Source: Salinarchaeum sp. Harcht-Bsk1
GTDB taxonomy: Archaea; Halobacteriota; Halobacteria; Halobacteriales; Salinarchaeaceae
Direction of reading: 5' to 3'
Length of the DNA stretch: 64,000 bases
Assembly (NCBI RefSeq): GCF_000403645.1
Contig: NC_021313.1
Span: 558,001 to 622,000 of the forward strand
Position numbers and translations under genes: made by a program. The notes under the pieces are model-generated. The model saw only the letters and a list, made by a program, of their open reading frames with translations. It had not been told where the DNA came from and ran no database searches. Of the stretch, positions 8,448 to 17,293 are shown piece by piece (the stretch's first letter is position 1; each line of letters begins with the position of its first letter).

Positions 8448-8792
8448 ATGAGCAACGAGGAGGACATCGACGACCTTCGGGAGAAGCGACTCCAGGAGCT
8501 GCAGGACCGAGCGGAGGGGCAGGGCGACCAGGCCGAGGCCGAGCAGGCCCGGAAGGAGTCCGCCGAGGCCCAGAAGAAGGCGATGCTCCGCCAGCATCTC
8601 ACCGACGGGGCGCGCAAGCGCCTCAACACGGTGAAGATGTCCAAGCCGGAGTTCGGCGAGCAAGTCGAACAGCAGGTGCTGGCACTCGCACGGAGCGGCC
8701 GCGTCCAGGGCCGCATCGACGAGGACCAGATGAAGGAGCTGCTCTCGGAGCTCAAGCCCGACTCGAAGAGCTTCAACGTCAAGCGCCGGTGA
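8448..8792 (+). CDS. DNA-binding protein, PDCD5 (TFAR19) family
   Basis: A 114-residue, highly charged, helical protein of the archaeal and eukaryotic PDCD5 family, a small three-helix-bundle nucleic-acid-binding protein. The N-terminal long helix ([12 protein letters not shown] onward) and the core [19 protein letters not shown], followed by [20 protein letters not shown] and LLSELKP, match the family pattern. The ATG at 8448 begins [11 protein letters not shown] as usual. Its cellular role in archaea is not settled; association with translation or chromatin has been proposed from gene context. The PP-loop gene follows 79 bp downstream. Confidence 0.92.
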   Translation: MSNEEDIDDLREKRLQELQDRAEGQGDQAEAEQARKESAEAQKKAMLRQHLTDGARKRLNTVKMSKPEFGEQVEQQVLALARSGRVQGRIDEDQMKELLSELKPDSKSFNVKRR

Positions 8793-8871
8793 CGCACGCC
8801 CCACGGCGAACTGCGGGTCCCATCGGCCCCAGCGCCGAAGTAGTCGCTACCCGAATCGACGTCTACTGACG

Positions 8872-9477
8872 ATGACGGCAGGTTCGCTCGCACTGTGTTA
8901 CAGCGGCGGTAAGGACTCCACGCTCGCCGCACTCTTGCTGGAGGACTTCTACGACGTCACCCTCGTGACCGCCCACTTCGGCGTGACCGACGACTGGGAG
9001 CACGCGGCGGCCGCCGCCGAACGGATCGGCCACGAGTTCGAACGCGTCGAGATGGAACGCTCCGTCGCCGACGACGCCGTCGATCAACTCCGCGAGGACG
9101 GCTTCCCGCGGAACGCGATCCAGTCCGTCCACGAGCACGCACTCGAGACCGTCGCGGAACTCGACTTCGACGCGGTCGCGGACGGAACTCGGCGAGACGA
9201 TCGCGTTCCCTCGGTCTCGCGAGCCCACGCCCAGAGCCTCGAGGACCGCCACGACGTCGATTACGTGGCCCCGCTCTCCGGATTCGGACGCGGCGCGGTC
9301 GATCGGATGGTCGACGCGACGCTCGAGGTCACCGTGGGGCCGAGCGAGGAGATCAGGCGCGCGGACTACGAGGGAGAACTGCGGGCCCTGCTCGCCGAGG
9401 CCGAGGGAGAAGCGGCGATCGCCGAGGTGTTCCCCGACCACGACCAGACTATCGTGACCGACGTGCGGCGGGAGTAG
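8872..9477 (+). CDS. PP-loop ATPase (alpha-hydrolase/ATP-pyrophosphatase type)
   Basis: A 201-residue protein with an N-terminal PP-loop SGGKDS (11-16) in the first strand-loop, as in QueC, NadE, GuaA and tRNA thiolation enzymes. These adenylate a substrate with release of pyrophosphate. Downstream it has a TAHFGV strand, an ADGTRRDDRVPS loop that lies where other family members bind substrate, and VAPLSGFGR. No zinc knuckle or thiouridylase cysteines are seen. It could be a nucleotide or tRNA-modifying enzyme; the substrate is not identifiable. The start ATG at 8872 puts the PP-loop at the expected distance from the N-terminus. Confidence 0.8.
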   Translation: MTAGSLALCYSGGKDSTLAALLLEDFYDVTLVTAHFGVTDDWEHAAAAAERIGHEFERVEMERSVADDAVDQLREDGFPRNAIQSVHEHALETVAELDFDAVADGTRRDDRVPSVSRAHAQSLEDRHDVDYVAPLSGFGRGAVDRMVDATLEVTVGPSEEIRRADYEGELRALLAEAEGEAAIAEVFPDHDQTIVTDVRRE

Positions 9478-9582
9478 CGAAGCGGCAGGAACGACGGCGG
9501 GAGCACGTGAGGAGGAGCAACGGGAACGCCGCAGCGAGCGGTTGCCGTCGGTGCGCGTCGGCACCGGAGCGACGTAGGGGTG

Positions 9583-9954
9583 TCAGAGCAGTTCCGGTGC
9601 TAGCGGATACTCCCAGGCGGTCCCGAAGATCGCCTTCGCCGTCGCCACGATCCCGAAAATCCAGGAGAGCGTGCCGCCCACCAGGAAGACGAGAGCGGCC
9701 GGGATGACGAAGACGTCCCACACGTAGAAGGCAAGCGGGAAGAAAACGAGGATCAGCCCGAGGATCGTCAGGTGCCAGTTCAGCGCATTCCTGGCGTTCT
9801 CGACGGTGTACGGGTGATCTGAAAGCACGTACACGGCGGCGACGATGGGAAGAGCGATCGGGATCAGTGCGAACAGGTGGACGAAGATTCCGAGGAGCGA
9901 CCGCTCTTCGAGCAGTTCCGGTCCGGGCGTCTCGGTATGTGTCGTGGTTGCCAT
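9583..9954 (-). CDS. DUF4870 (Tic20-like) membrane protein
   Basis: A 123-residue membrane protein. After an N-terminal tail of about 17 residues, helix one carries GIFVHLFALIPI (about 22-44). The NARNALNWHLT stretch (about 54-64) is the typical helix start of DUF4870. Two further hydrophobic helices follow. Function is unknown; the family is widespread in bacteria and archaea. The ATG at 9954 is preferred over a longer frame because the family begins shortly before the first helix. It lies 49 bp after the convergently unrelated regulator gene at 10004-10600, on the same strand. Confidence 0.85.
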   Translation of the reverse strand: MATTTHTETPGPELLEERSLLGIFVHLFALIPIALPIVAAVYVLSDHPYTVENARNALNWHLTILGLILVFFPLAFYVWDVFVIPAALVFLVGGTLSWIFGIVATAKAIFGTAWEYPLAPELL

Positions 9955-10003
9955 AGGTGTGTCTGGAGTGGATCGGTGAGTTGGCTGTACGAACTGCGGG
10001 CGA

Positions 10004-10600
10004 TCAGCGGGCCGTGTGACGGTCGCCGGACGAGATCGTACCGTCGCGACCACGAGCCCAGCGCGCGAGTCGCTCGGCACCCAGCAGCGCGATCGACACA
10101 AGTAGCAACGAGACCGACGTCGTCCAGAACGACTGCGTGCTGCTGACCAGTTCGTGGATCCCGAGCGCGGAGAAGACGACGCCCAGACAGAACGTCAGGA
10201 AGCTGAGCTGGAGGCCCGCGAGCACGAGCGTCCGGATTCCAGCGGGGTCGCTCAGCGTCAGGAAGTCCCGCAGGGAGAGCCGATCGAGCGGGTTGGTCCG
10301 CGTCAGCGCCTCGTGGCCCTCAGGCGAGAGCGGCCAGTTCGACTGGGGATGGTTGACGTAGTAGAGCGTGATCGTGTCGGGGTAGGTCTCGGCCGCCAGG
10401 ACGTCGATCTCGCGGAGTTCGTCGAGGCGATTGCGGACCGTCTCCCCGCTCACGTCCGGCTTGAGCCGTACCTGGAGCTGCGTAACCGAGAAGAACGGCC
10501 GCTCGGCTTCGAGCATCGTCTCGACGACGTGTCGCTGTGTGAGTTTGTGGTCGAGGTTCGGATCGAGCCGATCCTCGATCCACGTCGGGAGGGTCGTCAT
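10004..10600 (-). CDS. membrane-anchored winged-helix regulator
   Basis: A 198-residue protein. Residues about 10-100 form a winged helix: KLTQRHVVETML, FFSVTQLQVRL, VSGETVRNRLDELREIDVL (recognition helix region), then a beta wing TITLYYVN. Two hydrophobic helices follow (about 128-150 and 160-182), and the protein ends in a basic tail. This one-component layout, DNA-binding domain in the cytosol tethered to the membrane, is found in a number of haloarchaeal regulators of unknown target. ATG 10600 starts MTTLPTWIEDRLDP. It faces away from the RFC-like gene at 10822, with about 220 bp shared upstream DNA. Confidence 0.78.
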   Translation of the reverse strand: MTTLPTWIEDRLDPNLDHKLTQRHVVETMLEAERPFFSVTQLQVRLKPDVSGETVRNRLDELREIDVLAAETYPDTITLYYVNHPQSNWPLSPEGHEALTRTNPLDRLSLRDFLTLSDPAGIRTLVLAGLQLSFLTFCLGVVFSALGIHELVSSTQSFWTTSVSLLLVSIALLGAERLARWARGRDGTISSGDRHTAR

Positions 10601-10821
10601 CGTGGACGGTCGTACTGCAGCGGGGCTCCTAAACCCCCAGTCGACTTTTGCGGACGCCAACCGCGAAAACGGCGTTCCAGGATCGCGTTTGGCGCGCGCC
10701 AAACGACCGCCGACGGGCGATTTGATCGATCGGCCCGGTCGACCGGTTGGTCGCCGCACACTGGACACACCGTCGACGGGGACCGACCGATACTTGGGCG
10801 CGGGTCGTCTACGACGTTTCG

Positions 10822-11847
10822 ATGGAGTCGCCGCTGTGGACGGAGCGCCACGCCCCCGCGATAGAGGACCTGCGACAGGACCTCGCTCGCGACCAGTTCG
10901 AGCGCGCGGTCGACGATCCCGTGAACCTGCTCGTCCACGGGCCGCCCGGCGTCGGCAAGACCGCCGCGACCCGTGCGATGGCCCGAGAGGCCCACGAGCA
11001 GCCGGACTCGGACCTGATCGAGATCAACGTCGCGGACTTCTTCGCCCGCACCAAGACCGAGGTCAAGAACGACGACCGTTTCGCCTCGTTCCTCCAGGGC
11101 AAGTCGGACTACTCGAAGCGGGACATGATCAACCACGTCCTGAAGGAGTCCGCGAGCTACGCGCCCGTCACCGGCGAGTACAAGACCGTCCTGCTGGACA
11201 ACGCCGAGGGCATTCGCGAGGACTTCCAGCAAGCGCTGCGACGGGTGATGGAGCAGTACCACCGCAACACGCAGTTCGTCATCGCGACCCGGCAGCCCTC
11301 GAAGCTCATTCCGCCGCTTCGCTCACGGTGCTTCGCGGTGCCGATGCCCGCCCCCGATACCGACGAGGTCGCGGACGTCCTCGAGGAGGTCGCCGTCGCC
11401 GAGGACGTCGAGTACGAACGCGACGGGCTGGAGTTCGTCGCCGGAAGCGCGAACGGCGACCTCCGCGAGGCGATCCTCTCCGCCCAGACGACCGCGGAAT
11501 CCGAGGGCGAGATCACGATGAACGCCGCCTTCGAGGCGCTGGAAGACGTCGGCCTCGACGACCGGATCACCGAGATGCTCGACGCCGCCGAAGCGGGCGA
11601 GTTCACCGACGCCCGGAGCGAACTCGACGACCTCCTCGTCGACGAGGGGCTCTCCGGTCGGGAGATCCTCGAAGAAGTGCTCTCCGTTGGCCGGAGCCGC
11701 TACGACGGCGATCGACTGGCCGAACTCCACGAACTGGCGGGCGACGTGGACCTCGACCTCACAGAGGGCAGCAACGACCGGATCCAACTCGGTCACTTCC
11801 TCGCCGAACTCGGGCGGCCCGACGAGGCCCAGACCGCCGCGGATTGA
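10822..11847 (+). CDS. replication factor C small subunit paralogue (AAA+), altered ATPase motifs
   Basis: A 341-residue AAA+ protein of the clamp-loader small-subunit type. Walker A is HGPPGVGKT (39-47). QQALRRVMEQY (136-146) and the RFC-specific SRC arginine-finger motif (168-170) are clear. However Walker B reads LLDNAE (124-129), where active subunits have DEAD, so the catalytic Glu is Asn. The sensor-1 segment reads ATRQPSK where an Asn is usual. Walker A is intact, so it may bind ATP but hydrolyse poorly. Haloarchaea encode more than one RFC small subunit; this is likely the divergent one. The collar domain fills residues about 230-341. Start ATG 10822 gives the family N-terminus (LWTERHAP). 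Confidence 0.88.
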   Translation: MESPLWTERHAPAIEDLRQDLARDQFERAVDDPVNLLVHGPPGVGKTAATRAMAREAHEQPDSDLIEINVADFFARTKTEVKNDDRFASFLQGKSDYSKRDMINHVLKESASYAPVTGEYKTVLLDNAEGIREDFQQALRRVMEQYHRNTQFVIATRQPSKLIPPLRSRCFAVPMPAPDTDEVADVLEEVAVAEDVEYERDGLEFVAGSANGDLREAILSAQTTAESEGEITMNAAFEALEDVGLDDRITEMLDAAEAGEFTDARSELDDLLVDEGLSGREILEEVLSVGRSRYDGDRLAELHELAGDVDLDLTEGSNDRIQLGHFLAELGRPDEAQTAAD

Positions 11848-11862
11848 TCGTCGCCGGAGCGG

Positions 11863-12390
11863 TCACTCGGCTCGTTCGTAGGTCACGAACGCGAAGCCGT
11901 CGCGCTCGTCGCGGTCGATTTCCACCCAGTCGTCCGCGAGCGGCCAGCCCGGAAACGTCGGCTCGCCCTCGAATTCCTCGTCGATTTCGGTGAGCACCAT
12001 CCCGTCCGCGCGATCGAGGAGCGCGTCGTACACCGCGGCGCCGCCCATCACGTACGCGCGATCGACGCCCCGCTCCGCTGCGGCGCTGGCGGCAGCCGCG
12101 AGCGCGTCGTCGATCGATTCCGCGACGACGATCGAACCGTCGTCCGGCAGGTCGGGATTCGATCGGCTCAGGACGACGTTCGTCCGGCCGGGGAGCGGCC
12201 CGCCGAGCCCTGCGAGGACGTTCTCGAACGTCCTCCGCCCGACGATCACCGGGTGGCCCGTCGTCGTCTCCTTGAAGTGGGCCATGTCCTCGGGGATCTC
12301 CCAGGGCAGTTCGCCGTCCTTGCCGATCACGCCGTTGGCTGCGACCGCGGCGATGAGGTAGACGTCGAGATCCGACGGTGCCTCGACCAT
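11863..12390 (-). CDS. folA: dihydrofolate reductase
   Basis: A 175-residue DHFR that reduces dihydrofolate with NADPH. LIAAVAANGVIGKDGELPWEIP (near residues 12-33) contains the catalytic acidic residue after the PW; HFKETTTGHPVIVGRRTFEN holds the NADPH-binding part, and AYVMGGAAVYDALL the GG motif. It starts 1 bp after the stop of thymidylate synthase (12392-13492) and is read after it in the same transcript. This pairing regenerates the tetrahydrofolate that thymidylate synthase oxidises. The acidic insertions are typical of haloarchaeal DHFR. Confidence 0.95.
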   Translation of the reverse strand: MVEAPSDLDVYLIAAVAANGVIGKDGELPWEIPEDMAHFKETTTGHPVIVGRRTFENVLAGLGGPLPGRTNVVLSRSNPDLPDDGSIVVAESIDDALAAAASAAAERGVDRAYVMGGAAVYDALLDRADGMVLTEIDEEFEGEPTFPGWPLADDWVEIDRDERDGFAFVTYERAE

Positions 12391-12391
12391 C

Positions 12392-13492
12392 TCACTCGGC
12401 GACGGCGAAGCTGAGGCCCGGATGGGCGCCGTAGTTCCGGAGTTCGATGTCCTCGAAGGTCAGTTCGTCGAGGGGCACGTCGGCGATCTCGATCTCCGGG
12501 CGCTCCCGCGGTTCGCGCGTGAGCTGCGTGAGGAGTTCGGGGACGTGGTCGGACCCCTCGTCGCCCTCGGCCTCGTCCGGCGCGTTCCGGAGGATCCACT
12601 CGCGGACCTCGCGGTAGCCCTCGCTGACCTGCCGATCGGCGCCACGGGGTTCCTCGGGGTCGCCGCGAGCCTCGACCGCGGCGAGACGCTCCTGGAGTTC
12701 CTCGAGGTTCTCCTGGTACCACGCGCCGCGGTCGCCGCTGCCGCAGTAAACGTGCGCGTCGACGATCGTGTGGGAGAAGGTGCCCGGTTCGAACCCGGTG
12801 CGCTGGGCGATCGCCTCCGTGAGCAGGGAGTACGCCGCGACGTTGAACGGGATCCCGAGCGCGACGTCGCCGGAACGCTGCGTGAGGTGGCAGTTGAGTC
12901 GGTCGCCCTGGACGTTGAACACGAATGTGTAGTGACACGGCGGCAGCGTCGAGACCGCGGCGTTGGCCGGGTGCCAGGCGTTGACGACGAGTCGGCGGGT
13001 GTTTGGATTCTCCTCCAGCGAGTCGAGGACGTACTGGATCTGGTCGAAGACGCGGCGCTCGGTGGTGGAGCCCTCGCCAGCGTCGGTGCCGTCGTCGGTC
13101 TCGACCTCCTCGACGGAGACCCAGCGGTGTGCGTCGTCGGGCCAGGACTCTCCCGGGAGTTGCTGGCCGGCTTCGGGAATCGGGTATCGTCTCCAGAAGC
13201 GGCCGTACGCGGTGTCGAGGTGGCCGTCCTCGTCGGCCCAGTCGTTCCAGATGCCCGTCTCCTCGCGCAGTTCGCGGATGTGCTCCTGGCCGGAGAGGTA
13301 CCAGAGCACCTCGTGGAGCATCGAGTTCCAGCGGAAGCCGTCCATCTGCTTCGTCGTGAGGAGCGGGTAGCCCTCCTGGAGGTCGACCTCGTAGTGACGG
13401 GAGAACCCGGCGATAGTGTCCACGCCCGTCCGGTTGGGCTTGTAGGTGCCCTCCCCGAGGACGCCCGCGACGAGATCGAGATACTGCTGCAT
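12392..13492 (-). CDS. thyA: thymidylate synthase (ThyA type)
   Basis: A 366-residue ThyA that methylates dUMP with methylene-tetrahydrofolate. YKPNRTGVDTIAG (17-29) carries the phosphate-binding Arg; the nucleophile is Cys186 in LPPCHYTFVF; LTQRSGDVALGIPFN binds dUMP; and FSHTIVDAHVY follows. It is longer than bacterial ThyA because of acidic insertions at about 120-150 and 260-320, as in other haloarchaeal enzymes. I chose the ATG at 13492 (MQQYLDLV); an ATG nine residues upstream (13516) is possible. Co-transcribed with DHFR, forming a dTMP module. Confidence 0.94.
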   Translation of the reverse strand: MQQYLDLVAGVLGEGTYKPNRTGVDTIAGFSRHYEVDLQEGYPLLTTKQMDGFRWNSMLHEVLWYLSGQEHIRELREETGIWNDWADEDGHLDTAYGRFWRRYPIPEAGQQLPGESWPDDAHRWVSVEEVETDDGTDAGEGSTTERRVFDQIQYVLDSLEENPNTRRLVVNAWHPANAAVSTLPPCHYTFVFNVQGDRLNCHLTQRSGDVALGIPFNVAAYSLLTEAIAQRTGFEPGTFSHTIVDAHVYCGSGDRGAWYQENLEELQERLAAVEARGDPEEPRGADRQVSEGYREVREWILRNAPDEAEGDEGSDHVPELLTQLTREPRERPEIEIADVPLDELTFEDIELRNYGAHPGLSFAVAE

Positions 13493-13591
13493 GTTCTGCA
13501 CAACAGACCGGGGCATCAAAGACCTTGCTGACCCGGTGGATCCTCGGCGTCGTACCGTTGCCGTGAGATCGCGAAGCGATTCGCCCGACGC

Positions 13592-16132
13592 TCAGGCTGG
13601 CGCTGGCTCCGGGTCCTTGGAAGCGGTCCACTCGCCGCACCCGTATCGCCACCAGACGAGCAACGCGCTCGGCAGCACGAGCATGCTCGTCGCGAGCGCT
13701 GCGAGCAGTGCGAGGATCACGAGCGTCGCGAAACTCTCGAACTGTGGGTTGGGGTGCAAGACGAGCGCGGCGAAGGCCGCGACCGTGGTGAGCGTGCTGC
13801 CCAACAACGCACCGCCCGTCCCGATCACGGCCCGGTGTAGCGCCTGGACCGGTCCGTTCCCGCGATCGAGTTCCTGCGCGAACCGGTCGCCGACGTGGAT
13901 ATTGTGGTCGACGCCGATCCCGATCAGGAGGCTCACGAGCAGCGCCGTGAGGAACGTCAGCGGGACGTCGAGCAGCGCCATCCCGCCGACGACGAATCCG
14001 AGAACGAGAACGATCGGGCCGGCGGTGACGGCACCGAGGGTCCCACTGCCGTGCACGAGGCGGAAGGTAGCGACCAGAACGCCGAACACCGCCACGAGAG
14101 CGAGCACCATCGTCCGCAGGATGCCGTCCGTGATCGTCTCGAGTGTGGCGCGCTGGGCCGTGGCGTCGCTCACGACCGTCGCGGTAAGGCCATCCTGCTC
14201 GGTCTCGATGCGATCCTCGACCGCACGGAGGTCGGTGGCGCGGTCGTCCGGGACGGCGGTACCAGCCGCGGCTTCGGGCGGGCCGACGACCCGGAGCGAC
14301 TCGTAGCGACCGTCCGAGCGTTCGATCACCTGGCTGGCCGACTCGGGTTCGATCCGGTAGAGGTGGTCGTAGACGGCGTCGAGGTTCCGGTCGGGAACGC
14401 CGTCGCCGTCCGCGTCCGCAGCGGCGACGGTGGCCCCGAACGCCTCGCTTCGCTCGGCCACGGACCGGATGACCGTGAGGGGCGACCGAACGTTCGCGGC
14501 CCGCTGGGACGGGATCGCACCGCGCCGCTCGGCAGTTCGCAACCCTGCGTCGATCGCGTCGAGGGTCCCGTCGTCGGTCACGTCGCCCTCGATCAGCATC
14601 TGCATTCGATCGCCCTCCTCGGTCGTCCGAAACTGATCCGCGACGTATGCCTGGCGGCTGATCAGGTCGTTCTCCTCCCAGCCCATCGGTCCGGGAAGGT
14701 CCTGCTTCCACTCGGCAGCCGGTTCGCTCTGTTGCTGGACGCTGGCCTGGTCCAGCGTCGCCCACGCGAGGCCGCCGGCGGTCGCGAGTACGATGGCGAC
14801 GACGAGGACGACCGGCGCCCCACGACGTGCGAGCGTCACGGCACCGGCGAGCGTCGAGCGGACGTAGCGCCCCTGCCCGAGCGGCCGGCGGTGACGGTCG
14901 AATCCCGCGCCCTCGACGAGCGCGTCGACCTCGACGGTCAGTGCAGGAATCAGGGTGAGGAAGACGCCGAAGGCAGCCACGACGCCGACGGTGATGCCGA
15001 TTCCGAGGTCGCGGAGCATGCCGACGGGAGTGGCGACCGTGGCGAGAAAGCCGATGGCTGCCGTGATCGTCACCAGCGCGAGGGCAGGGGCGACGGAACG
15101 GAGGCCGCGGCCCATCGCGGGCCGGACCGACTCGTCAGCGTTCCGCTCCTCGCGATAGCGCATGAACACGTGGAACCCGTAGTCGATGGAGAGACCGGCG
15201 ACGAGCACCGGACCGATGACGGCGGCGGGGCCGGCGGCGACACCCGCCCAGCCGAGCAGCCCGAACATCCAGAGGATCGAGACGACGACGCCGACGATTC
15301 CGAGGAGCACGTCGACGGGATCGCGGTAGGTGAACGCCGCGACGCCGAGAATCAGCGCGAGGACGACCGGCACGATGAGCGTCATCGTGTTCTCGACGAA
15401 GACGCCCTGGGACGCGGCGAGTGCGTGTTCCCCCACGGTGAAGACCGTCGGATCGGTGCGGCCGGACGCTGCGTCGTGGAGCGCCGCGGTCGCGTCGCTC
15501 GGCGGTCTACCGTCCGCCGCCTCGTCGAAGCCGAAGACGACCTGGTGGCTCTCAGCGGTCGCAGTCCCAGACTCGTAGCTGTCGGGGAGGAGTCGCCGAG
15601 CGCGCTCGTTCTCGGCGATCGTCTCGTCGACGATCGTCGTCACCGTCGTCGCGTCGGTGGCTTCGAGGGCGGCGATCTGTTCTTCGATCGTCGGATCGGA
15701 CTCGTCCGCCGCCCTCGTTCCGACCATGCTCGCGATGCTGGAGGCGCCGTCGCGAGGACCCGCCGATCCGGCGGGGCGCTCGCGAAGCGCAGCGTCGACG
15801 GCGTCGGCTTCGAGGACCGTCCGCTGGAATCGCAGGGTAGCGAGCAGGTGCTCCTTCGAGAGCGCGTTCCCGTCGGCACTGCGGACGTAGACCGCCGTCC
15901 TCGCGACGCCGTCGTCGCCGCTATCGCTCGCACCGTACTCCTCCTCGATGTACTGTGCGCGGTCGTCGACGTGCGTGTCGACGGCGGCACCGATGCCGCC
16001 TCCTTCACCACCCATCGACAGGTGCGTGGTCCCGGCGGCCATCCCGGCCGTCAGGAGGAGCGTCAGTAGCAGGACGATTCGGGAGTGGGTCGTGACGAAA
16101 TCGGTCGTCGCTGCTGCGTATCGACGTATCAT
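13592..16132 (-). CDS. RND superfamily (MMPL-like) exporter
   Basis: An 846-residue membrane protein with the RND layout. Helix 1 (about 20-38) is followed by a large outside loop, then a five-helix bundle (about 230-400) including GLSIDYGFHVFMRYREER. A second half starts with helix 7 (about 430-450), another large loop, and a bundle with GIGVDHNIHVGDRF. These paired D-x-G/N-H segments are the proton-relay helices of MMPL/HpnN-type exporters. It may move lipids, isoprenoids or hydrophobic compounds; the substrate is unknown. The upstream DNA has an imperfect 22-bp palindrome (16195-16216), suggesting repressor control. No partner periplasmic-type subunit is encoded nearby, as expected for a monoderm archaeon. 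Confidence 0.88.
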   Translation of the reverse strand: MIRRYAAATTDFVTTHSRIVLLLTLLLTAGMAAGTTHLSMGGEGGGIGAAVDTHVDDRAQYIEEEYGASDSGDDGVARTAVYVRSADGNALSKEHLLATLRFQRTVLEADAVDAALRERPAGSAGPRDGASSIASMVGTRAADESDPTIEEQIAALEATDATTVTTIVDETIAENERARRLLPDSYESGTATAESHQVVFGFDEAADGRPPSDATAALHDAASGRTDPTVFTVGEHALAASQGVFVENTMTLIVPVVLALILGVAAFTYRDPVDVLLGIVGVVVSILWMFGLLGWAGVAAGPAAVIGPVLVAGLSIDYGFHVFMRYREERNADESVRPAMGRGLRSVAPALALVTITAAIGFLATVATPVGMLRDLGIGITVGVVAAFGVFLTLIPALTVEVDALVEGAGFDRHRRPLGQGRYVRSTLAGAVTLARRGAPVVLVVAIVLATAGGLAWATLDQASVQQQSEPAAEWKQDLPGPMGWEENDLISRQAYVADQFRTTEEGDRMQMLIEGDVTDDGTLDAIDAGLRTAERRGAIPSQRAANVRSPLTVIRSVAERSEAFGATVAAADADGDGVPDRNLDAVYDHLYRIEPESASQVIERSDGRYESLRVVGPPEAAAGTAVPDDRATDLRAVEDRIETEQDGLTATVVSDATAQRATLETITDGILRTMVLALVAVFGVLVATFRLVHGSGTLGAVTAGPIVLVLGFVVGGMALLDVPLTFLTALLVSLLIGIGVDHNIHVGDRFAQELDRGNGPVQALHRAVIGTGGALLGSTLTTVAAFAALVLHPNPQFESFATLVILALLAALATSMLVLPSALLVWWRYGCGEWTASKDPEPAPA

Positions 16133-16194
16133 TGCAGGTGGAAGACGGGACAGCCGGTAGCACTATAAGAATTATCGAATAATAGACACATAAC

Positions 16195-16216
16195 ACGACT
16201 GTTTCAAAACTGTCGT
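16195..16216 (-). promoter_or_regulatory. imperfect 22-bp palindrome upstream of the RND exporter
   Basis: The sequence has arms ACGACTGTTT and AAACTGTCGT around a 2-bp centre; 18 of 22 positions are self-complementary. It lies about 63 bp upstream of the exporter start. Between them is AT-rich DNA with a TTATAG element near 16160 that could be the TATA box. Operators of this length are typical for TetR-type repressors, which often control RND exporters. No TetR gene is in the window; the ArsR-like gene at 16316-17236 is the nearest regulator. Confidence 0.5.
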
Positions 16217-16315
16217 TGAGTCCCAACGTCCGATACGCCGTTCGCTGGACCGATAGCCGGAGCAATTCGGTCGGGACAGGCCGGCCCGCTCAATCCCAGT
16301 TAAGAAAGATACCTG

Positions 16316-17236
16316 TCAGGTTCGTTCCTCGTCGACCGTTCGCCCGCGGACGCGCTCGGTTCGTGACACCGCGAGGTCCTCGTCGAGGTCGAGTCGAAGC
16401 GCGTCTCGGTCGTGCCGGAGCACCACCTCGTATCCTGACTCGGCGACATCCGCAGTCCACTCGCCAGCGTAGACGCGGCGGAACAGCTCCCAGGGCGGAA
16501 TCGACGTCACGTCTACGCCACGTTCCCAGTGGAACGAGACCGATGCGGGGTGATAGCCCAGTGCGAGCTGAAGCGGCGCGTTGTAGGCGCGGAGGCACTC
16601 CTCGCAACGATCCATGACGATCAACAGATCCCGGTCGCCCGTGTCGGCGTCCTCCATCTCCGCGGTGGGATGGACCGATCCTTCGAGGGGACCCGCACAG
16701 GAGGGACAGAGTCCGTCGCGTACCTGTCTATAGTGTGAGACGAATCGATCACGGAAGCTCTCCAGTAGCTCCTCGGACGACCGAGAGCGTACCTGCGCCG
16801 GGGTGGCCTCGTACGCAATGGCCATTCGATCGCAGGTCGGACAGTCGATCCCCAGGAACTGGTTGTGTTTGCTCGCGCGGAGCGGTTCGGCCCCGCAAAA
16901 GGCGCACGGCGACTCGATCTCGATGGGGTCGAAATCCGGTGTGTTCGCGTAGTTCTCCGAGAGGAGAAGCCGGACGATCTGCTCGCCCCCGTGGGTCAGC
17001 GAGTAGCCCTCGGGGGAGTTCCTGAGGTAGACGCCTTCGAGTTCCCCGAGGTGGTAGGACAGTTTCGACGTTCCCTCGACGTCGACGCGGTCGTAGATTT
17101 CGGAGAAGGAGAGCGTCGCGGTGCCACCCGGCGGCCCCCGCTCGCCGGGAGTGCGAGCGATCGTGGAGAGTATCTCCACCCGAGTCGCGTCGGAGAGCAG
17201 GCCGAAGACGGCGTGGGCGGGCGGGTCCGGCGCCAT
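16316..17236 (-). CDS. ArsR-like winged-helix regulator with zinc-ribbon domains
   Basis: A 306-residue protein. Residues about 8-85 form an ArsR-type winged helix: VFGLLSDATRVEILSTIA, LSFSEIYDRVDV, then TSKLSYHLGELEG as recognition helix and wing. Next comes a domain with two CxxC pairs, CAFC and CPTC (about 112-138), that should bind zinc. Another pair follows further on, CPSC and CEEC. The C-terminal part resembles the haloarchaeal DUF family found with this HTH. The ligand or target is unknown. It is encoded upstream of the RND exporter on the same strand, 183 bp away, and could regulate it. Confidence 0.82.
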   Translation of the reverse strand: MAPDPPAHAVFGLLSDATRVEILSTIARTPGERGPPGGTATLSFSEIYDRVDVEGTSKLSYHLGELEGVYLRNSPEGYSLTHGGEQIVRLLLSENYANTPDFDPIEIESPCAFCGAEPLRASKHNQFLGIDCPTCDRMAIAYEATPAQVRSRSSEELLESFRDRFVSHYRQVRDGLCPSCAGPLEGSVHPTAEMEDADTGDRDLLIVMDRCEECLRAYNAPLQLALGYHPASVSFHWERGVDVTSIPPWELFRRVYAGEWTADVAESGYEVVLRHDRDALRLDLDEDLAVSRTERVRGRTVDEERT

Positions 17237-17293
17237 ATCGCCGCCATCGGCATCGCTCGATTTGGATGTTTCCCTGCCGCTACCTCGACGAGC

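Noticed and set aside
12327-14765. An 812-codon minus-strand frame
   Set aside because: It overlaps thyA, folA and the RND gene in another frame and is almost only Arg, Gly and Pro.
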